Positions 13,586-19,440 of a DNA stretch of 19,440 nt are shown piece by piece. The translations under genes were made by a program, and so were the position numbers. Below the pieces are notes generated by a model that saw only the letters and a list, made by a program, of their open reading frames with translations, was not told where the DNA came from and searched no databases. The DNA lies in the NCBI GenBank assembly GCA_023387085.1, contig JAEWIL010000195.1:1-19440 (forward strand). Reading direction: 5' to 3'. Position 1 is the stretch's first letter; each line of letters starts with the position of its first letter. Origin of the DNA: Pseudomonadota bacterium (GTDB taxonomy: Bacteria > Pseudomonadota > Alphaproteobacteria > Sphingomonadales > Sphingomonadaceae).

Positions 13586-14833
13586 TCAGCCAAGTTCGGC
13601 GAGATCGAGTTCGGCGAGCAGCGCGGTGCGGGCCTTGCGGACGTCGCCCGCCAGCGCGGTCGAGGCAAGATCGCCGGGTGCGATCGCCTCCGGCCAATGC
13701 GCGGCGACCACGGCTGCGATCCGGTCGAGCTTTGCTTCGTCAGCAAGGAAGCGCGGATCGACGGTCGCGGGATCGGCAACGACCCGCAGCCGCAGACAGG
13801 CGGGACCGCCGCCGTTCGCCATCGATTGCCGGACATCGACGGGCAGCAACCGCCGGATCGGCCCGTTGCCCGCGACATGCGCTTCCAACCAGTCCCACAC
13901 CGGCTTGGTCTCGCGCGCTTCGGTCGGCAGCACCAGCCCCATGCCGCCGTCGGGCAGGGTGACGAGCTGGGCATTGAACAGATAGGATTTGATCGCTTCG
14001 GGCAGGCTGACTGCGCTTGCCGGGACCTCGACGATCTCCACCGCCGGAAAGGCGGCGCGAATTCGGGCATGGGCGTCGTCGCGGTCCTCGAACGCGGTTT
14101 CGTGGGTGAACAGGATGCGCTCGTTGGCGACGGCGACGACGTCGTTGTGGAACGCGCCGCCCTGGATCGCGATATCCGACTGGCGAAGGAAGAGGGTGCG
14201 TTCGGGATCGAGCCCGTGCCTGCGCGCGATCGCCTTCGACGCGTCGAGATGCTGGCGCGCCGGGAAACGCCCACCGCCGACGCCATAGACGAAGATTTCG
14301 ATGCCGGGCGATCCGTGCCCGTCGCAAAGCCGCATATGGTTCGCCGCGCCCTCGTCGCCAAAGGGGGCGGGGACCGGGCCATGCACAGCGAACGCGGGAT
14401 CGGCAAAGGCGAGGCGGAGCTGCGCCAGCGTGCCCTGCCACTCATGGCTGCGGTGCGGCATGGTGACGAGATTCGCGACGGTCAGATGGCATTTGCCGTC
14501 GGCGCTGTCGGGCGCGGGCGAGACGGTCGCGGCATTGGCGGCCCACATCGACGAGGCCGACCAGGCCTGCGCGCGCAGATGCGTTTCGGCGTCCTCCAGC
14601 GACGTGGCGAGCGTTTGAAGCCATGATGCGTCGGGCCGGTCGAGCGGCACAAAGAAACCCTGCGGCAGGCCGAGCGCGATATTGTGGCGCATCTTTTCGA
14701 TGCCCTGCAGCGCCGCGGCGCGCGGCTGCGAGACATCGCCCGCGTTGCTCGCCGACGCGATGTTGCCGCGGCTGAGCCCGGCGTAATTATGGCTCGGGCC
14801 GATGATGCCGTCGAAATTGATTTCGGTCAGCAT
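13586..14833 (-). CDS. astB: N-succinylarginine dihydrolase
   Basis: This 415-residue cytosolic enzyme removes two ammonia and CO2 from N2-succinylarginine to give N2-succinylornithine, the second step of the AST pathway. The N-terminal NFDGIIGPSHNYAGLS and the LPQGFFVPLDRPD segment are diagnostic. The triad expected from the E. coli enzyme is visible: E161 in DEGAANH, H229 in GGAFHND and C346 in GGGPACLRLR. It is a little shorter than the E. coli protein (447 residues). The ATG at 14833 lies three bases after the astA stop. The spermidine-synthase-like gene follows six bases on. Function depends on AstC, AstD and a desuccinylase, the first two of which must be encoded elsewhere. Confidence 0.96.
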   Translation of the reverse strand: MLTEINFDGIIGPSHNYAGLSRGNIASASNAGDVSQPRAAALQGIEKMRHNIALGLPQGFFVPLDRPDASWLQTLATSLEDAETHLRAQAWSASSMWAANAATVSPAPDSADGKCHLTVANLVTMPHRSHEWQGTLAQLRLAFADPAFAVHGPVPAPFGDEGAANHMRLCDGHGSPGIEIFVYGVGGGRFPARQHLDASKAIARRHGLDPERTLFLRQSDIAIQGGAFHNDVVAVANERILFTHETAFEDRDDAHARIRAAFPAVEIVEVPASAVSLPEAIKSYLFNAQLVTLPDGGMGLVLPTEARETKPVWDWLEAHVAGNGPIRRLLPVDVRQSMANGGGPACLRLRVVADPATVDPRFLADEAKLDRIAAVVAAHWPEAIAPGDLASTALAGDVRKARTALLAELDLAELG

Positions 14834-14836
14834 CGC

Positions 14837-15838
14837 CTAACGCCCGATCCAGCTGACGGCATCGCCTGCGCCGACGCCCAATATGCGCGCCGCCTGGGCG
14901 TCGATCGTGCCGTCCGCGCCGACCTTGCCGAAACAGCAACGGAAATCGGCGAGGTTGCCGGTGGCGATCAGCGCATCTTCGCCGCCTTCGGCTATGCCCG
15001 TCACCTCGATATGCTTTGCGTCGCGGATGCTCGCGACCTGATCGGTCCGCGCCGTCATCGTCGGGCCGCCGTCGAAGATGTCGACATAATTTTCGAATGC
15101 GAAACCCTCGTTCTCGAGCATCCGCATCGCGGCGCGCCCGGTCGGGTGCGGGACGCCGATCACGCTGCGCGCATGCTCGCTCAGCATTGCGATATAGACG
15201 GGATGCTTGGGCATCAGGTCGGCGATGAACTGGTTGCCGTGGACCGCGTTGAACTGGTCGGCTTCCTGGAAGCTCATCCCGAAGAATTTGCCCGCGACCC
15301 CGTCCCAGAAGGGCGAGCCGCCCGCTTCGTCGATCACGCCGCGCAGCTCGGCGAGGATACGGTCGCCGAAGCGCGCGCGGTGCCGGGCGATGAACAGATA
15401 GCGCGAGCGCGCGAGGAGCAGCCCAAGCCCGCCGGCGCGCGCCGCGGGGTGCAGGAACAGCCCGCCGACTTCGGATGCGCCGTTGAGGTCGTTGCTCAGC
15501 ATCAGCACCTGCGCATGGAAGGTACGGCCAAGCTGTTCGCTATGCTTGCTGTCGGTGCCGATCCGATAGGAATAAAAGGGCCAGCGCTGGCCGACCTGCC
15601 CGAAAATCTGGCAGGTGCCGCGCACCTCGCCGCTGTCGAGGTCCTCGAGCACCATCAGATAGAGCTCGTCGGCGGGATATTCCTTTTCGGATTTGAATCC
15701 CGCCTCGGCGCGCTCCAGCTTGGCGCGCAGCGCCTTCTTGTCGGGGGGCAGGTTGGTGAAGCCGCCGCCCGTCAGCTTCGCCATTTCGTAAATGCTCTGC
15801 AGGTCGCCCGGCTTGGCTGCCCGGATCACATAATTCAC
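14837..15838 (-). CDS. astA: Arginine N-succinyltransferase
   Basis: This 333-residue GNAT-like enzyme transfers succinate from succinyl-CoA to the alpha-amino group of arginine, the first step of arginine catabolism by the AST route. Recognisable blocks are IRAAKPGDL, KLTGGGFTNLP, the RGVIDE and SPFW segments, ELMPKHPVY and DIFDGGPT, all in the order seen in E. coli AstA (344 residues). The start is a GTG that overlaps the stop of the upstream M20 gene (GTGA, four bases), with a G-rich ribosome site inside that gene's end. It stops three bases before astB, so the two are clearly one transcription unit. A single astA copy is present, unlike the paired aruF/aruG of Pseudomonas. Confidence 0.96.
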   Translation of the reverse strand: MNYVIRAAKPGDLQSIYEMAKLTGGGFTNLPPDKKALRAKLERAEAGFKSEKEYPADELYLMVLEDLDSGEVRGTCQIFGQVGQRWPFYSYRIGTDSKHSEQLGRTFHAQVLMLSNDLNGASEVGGLFLHPAARAGGLGLLLARSRYLFIARHRARFGDRILAELRGVIDEAGGSPFWDGVAGKFFGMSFQEADQFNAVHGNQFIADLMPKHPVYIAMLSEHARSVIGVPHPTGRAAMRMLENEGFAFENYVDIFDGGPTMTARTDQVASIRDAKHIEVTGIAEGGEDALIATGNLADFRCCFGKVGADGTIDAQAARILGVGAGDAVSWIGR

Positions 15839-17046
15839 ACAATCCCCCGTTCCGCTATTTTCATCATGGTCAGCGCCGACAGCTGCGCGCGCTCGGCGAG
15901 GCTGTCGACGATCAGAAATTCGTCCGATGAATGGATCGCGCCGCCGCGCGGCCCCATCGTATCGACAACCGGCACGCCGCACGCCGCGATATTGTTGCCG
16001 TCGCATACGCCGCCGGTCGCTTTCCAGCTTATCGGCGGCAGTCCGAGCGCCGCGCCGCAGTCGCGCACCAGTTCGAAGAGCCGCGTCGCGGCCGGATCGA
16101 GCGGCTTGGGCGGACGGTTGAAGCCGCCATAGAGATGGCAATGGACGTCATGATCCCGCGACACCGCGGCGATCGCGTCGCGCAGCGCGGCTTCGGCATC
16201 CGCCATGGCTTCGGGAGTCGACGGGCGCATGTTGACGCGCAGGATCGCCTGGTCGGGGACGACATTGTTCGGCCCGCCGCCGTCGATCTTTGCGGGATTG
16301 ACCTTCAGCACATCGGACTTGAGCGCGCCGAGCCGCAACGCGAGGTCGGCGGCGGCAAGCAGTGCATTTCGCCCGTCATCGGGATTGCGCCCGGCATGCG
16401 CGGACAGGCCGTGGACGATCACCGAGAAATTGCCGCTGCCGGGCCGCGCGCCGGCCAGCCCGCCGTCGGGCAGCGCCGGCTCATAGGTCAGCGCCGCGGT
16501 CTTGCCGCGGGCCAATTCGGCGATCAGCGCGGCGGAGGCCTGACTGCCCGTTTCCTCGTCGCTGTTGATCATCACGTCGTAGCCGACGCGCCCTGCCAGC
16601 GGCGACGCTTCGAGCGCCTTCAGTGCAGCCAGGATCACCGAAATGCCCGCCTTCATGTCGGCGGTCCCCGGGCCGTTGAGGACGCCGGGTTCGAGCCACC
16701 GGAGCGTCTGGAACGGATGATCGGCGGCGAACACCGTATCCATATGGCCGGTGAGCAGCAACTGCACCGGCGCCTCGGGCCGTACACGCAGGTGGAGATG
16801 GTCTCCGCGCTGGATCGTTTTGACATTGCCCGCCGCGTCGACGCTTTCGACCGGGTCGGGCATCACGAGCCGTACGTCGCCGGGGAGCGCGGCAAAGGCG
16901 TCGGCGAGTTGCCCGGCAATCGTCTTGAGCCCCGCCAAATTGCCGGTTCCGCTGTTCACTGCGGCCCATTGCTCGACCTGGGCGAGCATCGGGGCGTCGG
17001 CGGCACGTTCCAGGATCGCGCTTTCGCTTGCGGTGAGGGTGGTCAT
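15835..17046 (-). CDS. M20-family metallohydrolase, candidate desuccinylase of the AST operon
   Basis: This 403-residue zinc hydrolase shows every M20 active-site element: H101 and D103 in GHMDTVF, the bridging D130 in GTADMKAG, catalytic E164 and metal-ligand E165 in SDEETGS, the dimerisation-domain HGLSAHAG (212-219) and H372 near GGAIHSSDEF. The overall look is closest to the glutamate carboxypeptidase / ArgE / DapE branch, which hydrolyses N-acyl amino acids. It has no signal peptide and is probably cytosolic. Its stop overlaps the astA start. No astE is in the window, and the missing reaction, hydrolysis of N-succinylglutamate, is of the type M20 enzymes such as DapE perform; this role is inference. 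TATAGC lies only a few bases before the ATG, so the message may be nearly leaderless. Confidence 0.87.
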   Translation of the reverse strand: MTTLTASESAILERAADAPMLAQVEQWAAVNSGTGNLAGLKTIAGQLADAFAALPGDVRLVMPDPVESVDAAGNVKTIQRGDHLHLRVRPEAPVQLLLTGHMDTVFAADHPFQTLRWLEPGVLNGPGTADMKAGISVILAALKALEASPLAGRVGYDVMINSDEETGSQASAALIAELARGKTAALTYEPALPDGGLAGARPGSGNFSVIVHGLSAHAGRNPDDGRNALLAAADLALRLGALKSDVLKVNPAKIDGGGPNNVVPDQAILRVNMRPSTPEAMADAEAALRDAIAAVSRDHDVHCHLYGGFNRPPKPLDPAATRLFELVRDCGAALGLPPISWKATGGVCDGNNIAACGVPVVDTMGPRGGAIHSSDEFLIVDSLAERAQLSALTMMKIAERGIV

Positions 17047-17240
17047 CGCATGGCTATAGCGAGCGGTGAGGGGCTTTTGCACCCCCGCCCCGCATTTTGT
17101 CGGCACGATACCGTAAGTCACTGAATGTTGGCGGCGCACGCGCATACACACCCGCGAATCATGCTTCGGCTGCCGGGGGGGCATTAACCGAAATTTCGTG
17201 TCCGCGTTGCTACGCGGCAAAACCAATGACGAGTGGGTCG
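17047..17240. promoter_or_regulatory. Divergent AST-operon / GGDEF intergenic region
   Basis: These 194 bases separate the M20-astA-astB operon from the GGDEF gene and must hold both promoters. On the - strand a TATAGC box lies 5-12 bases before the M20 ATG. Near the + gene there is a G run (17175-17181), an AT-richer patch (attaaccgaaattt, 17183-17196) and a small hairpin CCGCG/CGCGG around 17202-17218. No clear ArgR-type palindrome was seen. Confidence 0.3.
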
Positions 17241-18428
17241 ATGACTGCTGCCTTTGTGCTTGGCATCAATATGTCCGTGGCCGGCATTTTTGCCGTGGCC
17301 TTTGCCGTGGTTGCCGTAACCAACCGGACCGCGCGCGGCGCATGGTGGCTTGCGCTCGGTTGCGGGATGGGAATCGTGGACGTCGCGCTGGAATTCCTGC
17401 TCCGGCAACAGAGCGATCCGGTGCCGGTCAGTATCGCCATTTTTCTGGTCTTCCTGTCCGCGCTAAGCTTCGCGATGATCGGGGTAGCGCGTCACTATCG
17501 GTTCGATCCGCCGTGGACCGCGATGACGGCGATCTGGATCGTCGCGGTCCTGCTGGTGCCGGTGATCTTCAGCATGACCTATGGCTCGTTGCAGAGGCTG
17601 GCGCTGTATCAGTTTCCCTATTTCGCCATGCAGGCGCTGTTCGGCATCATGATCTGGCGCTCGCGACGCCGGCAGCCGCTCGACCTGCTGCTCGTTGTGC
17701 TGCAGGCGATCTCGGCGATCATCTATCTGCTGAAGCCGCTGTTCGCCGCGATGGTGGGAACAGCCCGCTCGCCGCAGGGCTATATGGAGACGACCTACGC
17801 CGCGATCTCGCAGAGCGGCAGCGTGGTGGTGTTGATGGCGACCGGGCTCGTCCTGCTGCTGGTGATGATGCGCGACACCACCGCCGAGATGATAGCGCGA
17901 TCCGAGACCGATCCGCTGTCGGGTGTCTTCAACCGTCGCGGTTTTGAACGCCATACCGAGGAAGCGCTCTCGCGGACGGCCGGCGATGGGAGCGACGCGG
18001 TGCTGATCGCGGCCGATCTCGACCATTTCAAGCAGATCAACGACAATTTCGGGCACGCCGCGGGCGACGGCGTGATCGCGCATTTCGCCGCGATGTTGAA
18101 AGCCGCTGCACCGCCCGAAGCGATCGTCGGTCGCGTTGGCGGCGAGGAGTTCGCCGTACTGCTGCCCTCCGCGGTTCTGTCCGATGGCCGCCTCTATGCC
18201 GAGGCGGTGCGCACCGCCTTCGCTTCGAAGCAATTGCCCGTGTTCGGCGTCGACCGGCGCTTCACCGCATCCTTCGGCGTTGCCCAGATGATGCCGCCCG
18301 AAAATCTGCCCGATCTGCTCCTCCGCGCCGACACCGCGCTTTACCGGGCCAAAGCCGGCGGGCGAAATCAGGTGCGGGTGGCGCTTGGCGATCTGCCACC
18401 GCCAACCCCGGCGCTCGGCGTCGCCTGA
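17241..18428 (+). CDS. Membrane-bound GGDEF-domain diguanylate cyclase
   Basis: The protein has 395 residues from this start. The first 210 form about six hydrophobic helices with short loops, a membrane sensor unit without a recognisable periplasmic ligand domain. A short linker leads to a full GGDEF domain (about 220-385): the metal-binding AADLDHFKQINDNFGH and the active-site GGEEF at 300-304, so it should make c-di-GMP from two GTP. The inhibitory RxxD I-site five residues before GGEEF is absent (PPEAIVGRV), so product inhibition by the usual route is not expected. No EAL domain follows. ATG 17241 is preferred because it starts directly with the first helix; ATG 17226 is an alternative. 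It converges on the marR gene with six bases between stops. Confidence 0.9.
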   Translation: MTAAFVLGINMSVAGIFAVAFAVVAVTNRTARGAWWLALGCGMGIVDVALEFLLRQQSDPVPVSIAIFLVFLSALSFAMIGVARHYRFDPPWTAMTAIWIVAVLLVPVIFSMTYGSLQRLALYQFPYFAMQALFGIMIWRSRRRQPLDLLLVVLQAISAIIYLLKPLFAAMVGTARSPQGYMETTYAAISQSGSVVVLMATGLVLLLVMMRDTTAEMIARSETDPLSGVFNRRGFERHTEEALSRTAGDGSDAVLIAADLDHFKQINDNFGHAAGDGVIAHFAAMLKAAAPPEAIVGRVGGEEFAVLLPSAVLSDGRLYAEAVRTAFASKQLPVFGVDRRFTASFGVAQMMPPENLPDLLLRADTALYRAKAGGRNQVRVALGDLPPPTPALGVA

Positions 18429-18434
18429 TCGCGC

Positions 18435-18848
18435 TCAACCGATCGACGCGAGCATCTCTTCGAGCACGGGCCGCATCCGCCGGATTTCGTCGCGATGAGC
18501 GGCGGACAGCGCGGCGAGGGCGTCGCTTGCCTTTGCGGTCAGTCGCAGGCGCGCGCGGCGCCGGTCCTCGGCCGCCGCGATCCGTTCGATCCATCCCTGA
18601 TCTTCCAGCCGGTTGATCAATCCCGTCGCACTATGCGGCTTGAGCAGCAGGTGTCGCGCGATGTCGCCGATCGTCGGCGGGTCCGGCGTAGCAGAACGGA
18701 TCGCGAGCAGCGCCTGGTGCTGCTGCGGTGTCAATCCCTGCTCGATCGCGCGGGCTTCGCTGAACGCCTGAAACCGGCGCAGGGCATACCGGAACCCGGC
18801 CAGCGCGGCATAATCGCTATCGGTTAGCGGCGTTGCGGGTTCGGCCAT
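18435..18848 (-). CDS. MarR-family transcriptional regulator
   Basis: This 137-residue protein has the MarR layout: N-terminal dimerisation helices, a winged helix-turn-helix at about residues 57-105 (IGDIARHL, SATGLINRLEDQGWI, then the wing with EDRRRARLRLT containing the DRR signature) and a C-terminal helix for the dimer. Such dimers bind palindromes in or near their own promoter and release DNA on binding a small phenolic or similar ligand. The ATG at 18848 has an AAGGAAG ribosome site. It diverges from a ClC-type channel gene 76 bases away, and a 19-base palindrome sits between them, so it probably represses itself and perhaps the channel. Confidence 0.92.
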   Translation of the reverse strand: MAEPATPLTDSDYAALAGFRYALRRFQAFSEARAIEQGLTPQQHQALLAIRSATPDPPTIGDIARHLLLKPHSATGLINRLEDQGWIERIAAAEDRRRARLRLTAKASDALAALSAAHRDEIRRMRPVLEEMLASIG

Positions 18849-18867
18849 TGGCGGAGCTTCCTTGAGT

Positions 18868-18886
18868 TATATCGTATTGCGATATA
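18868..18886. promoter_or_regulatory. Palindromic operator for the MarR regulator
   Basis: TATATCG (18868-18874) and CGATATA (18880-18886) are a perfect 7-bp inverted repeat around TATTG. The length, A/T-rich ends and 5-base spacer are typical of MarR-dimer sites. It lies 20 bases before the marR ATG and 38 before the channel ATG. It overlaps likely -10 boxes in both directions (TATATT 18883-18888 on the + strand, GATATAAC on the - strand), so binding would block RNA polymerase. Confidence 0.65.
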
Positions 18887-18924
18887 TTTGCGCGGCGAAT
18901 CTGTTCAACCCTGCTGGAAACATC

Positions 18925-19440
18925 ATGTCGGCCTCCTCCGCTACCCCCTACAAGCTCGCCGACCATAGTGCCGACGGACGGATGCTGCTGCTCGCAGGCA
19001 TGACGCTGGTCGTCGGCGCGGGTGCCGCGGTCGGCGCGTGGGTGCTGCTGAAAGCCATTGCGCTCGCGACGAATCTCTTCTGGTTCGGACGGGTATCGAC
19101 CGCCAATGCTGCAATAACCGACGCCTCGGCCGGCCTCTTCGTCGTGGCCATTCCCGTAATCGGAGCCTTGATCATCGGCGTGATGGCACGCTTCGGATCG
19201 GACAAGATTCGCGGCCACGGTATTCCCGAAGCGATCGAGGCGATCCTTTATGCCCAAAGCCGCCTGACGGCGAAGGTCGCGGTGCTGAAGCCGATCTCGG
19301 CGGCGATCTCGATCGGGAGCGGCGGGCCGTTCGGGGCCGAGGGACCGATCATCATGACCGGCGGCGCGATCGGATCTCTGTTCGCGCAGCGTTTCCATCT
19401 GAGCGCGGCCGAGCGCAAGACCTTGCTCGTCGCCGGCGCC
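18925..19440 (+). CDS. ClC-family chloride channel / H+-Cl- antiporter, N-terminal part
   Basis: The frame is open from ATG 18925 to the window end, giving 172 residues; the rest lies outside. ClC proteins are dimeric membrane channels or Cl-/H+ exchangers. After a short polar N-terminus there is a first helix (MLLLAGMTLVVGAGAAVGAW), a second at about residues 70-88, the conserved GHGIPEA (a common GxGIP variant with His) and GSGGPFGAEGP, whose glutamate corresponds to the gating Glu148 of E. coli ClcA. Whether C-terminal CBS domains exist cannot be seen. The ribosome site is modest (GGAA). It diverges from marR with a shared operator-like palindrome, suggesting control by that regulator. Confidence 0.9.
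   Translation, partial: MSASSATPYKLADHSADGRMLLLAGMTLVVGAGAAVGAWVLLKAIALATNLFWFGRVSTANAAITDASAGLFVVAIPVIGALIIGVMARFGSDKIRGHGIPEAIEAILYAQSRLTAKVAVLKPISAAISIGSGGPFGAEGPIIMTGGAIGSLFAQRFHLSAAERKTLLVAGA

Noticed and set aside
12734..14626. A 630-codon open frame on the + strand opposite astB, the spermidine-synthase-like gene and the zinc-finger gene
   Set aside because: It runs across three well-supported genes and their gaps, has no recognisable motif and no ribosome site. It is a GC-skew artefact.
14684..16132. A 482-codon open frame on the + strand opposite astA
   Set aside because: Shadow of astA and its neighbours; low-complexity composition and no motif.
18429..18480. A possible bidirectional terminator between the GGDEF and marR genes
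   Set aside because: Only a 5-bp TCGCG/CGCGA stem with a 12-base loop and no T tract on either strand.
1..19440. A genomic island, defence system, CRISPR array or prophage
   Set aside because: All genes are of housekeeping or common metabolic type with uniform base composition. No integrase, transposase, repeat array or tRNA junction was seen.

Overview
The window is a GC-rich stretch (roughly 63-65% by eye) of ordinary, densely packed bacterial chromosome. The best guess for the source is an alphaproteobacterium of the order Sphingomonadales, possibly close to Sphingopyxis. That rests on the gene order cdsA-dxr-rseP-bamA-skp-fabZ with no lpx genes, the protein sequences, a cysteine-free L31 and a dispersed palindromic repeat. 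I see no tRNA, rRNA, CRISPR array, insertion sequence or phage gene.

Left part, + strand (1-7162): an envelope-biogenesis cluster. It holds the 3' end of cdsA (phospholipid precursor), dxr (isoprenoid precursor), rseP (intramembrane protease), bamA (outer-membrane protein assembly), an ompH/skp-type periplasmic chaperone and fabZ (fatty-acid dehydratase). These genes touch or overlap, except for about 70 bases before bamA. In most Gram-negatives lpxD and lpxA flank fabZ here; neither is present, which fits a bacterium that uses glycosphingolipids instead of LPS. A palindromic repeat and a structured leader precede rpmE (ribosomal protein L31). The L31 terminator lies inside the 3' end of the convergent glpK.

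Middle (7171-12432): glpK (-) and a DEAD-box RNA helicase of RhlE type (+) diverge from a 308-base region that probably carries promoters and a long structured leader. A membrane-anchored alpha/beta hydrolase (+) follows. It overlaps tail-to-tail with a second alpha/beta hydrolase (-) resembling medium-chain PHA depolymerases, which lies downstream of a small membrane protein (-).

Right part, - strand (12554-17046): an arginine-succinyltransferase (AST) catabolic operon, read right to left. It contains an M20 metallopeptidase, astA, astB, a SAM-binding spermidine-synthase-like protein with a TTG start, and a free-standing UBP-type zinc-finger protein. The first four are overlapping or 3-6 bases apart. 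AstC, AstD and AstE are not in the window. The M20 enzyme is a reasonable candidate for the desuccinylase step normally done by AstE.

Right end: a membrane-bound GGDEF protein (+) diverges from the AST operon and converges on a MarR-family regulator (-). The regulator diverges from a ClC-type chloride channel/antiporter gene (+) that runs off the window. A clean 7-5-7 palindrome between the last two is the likely MarR operator.
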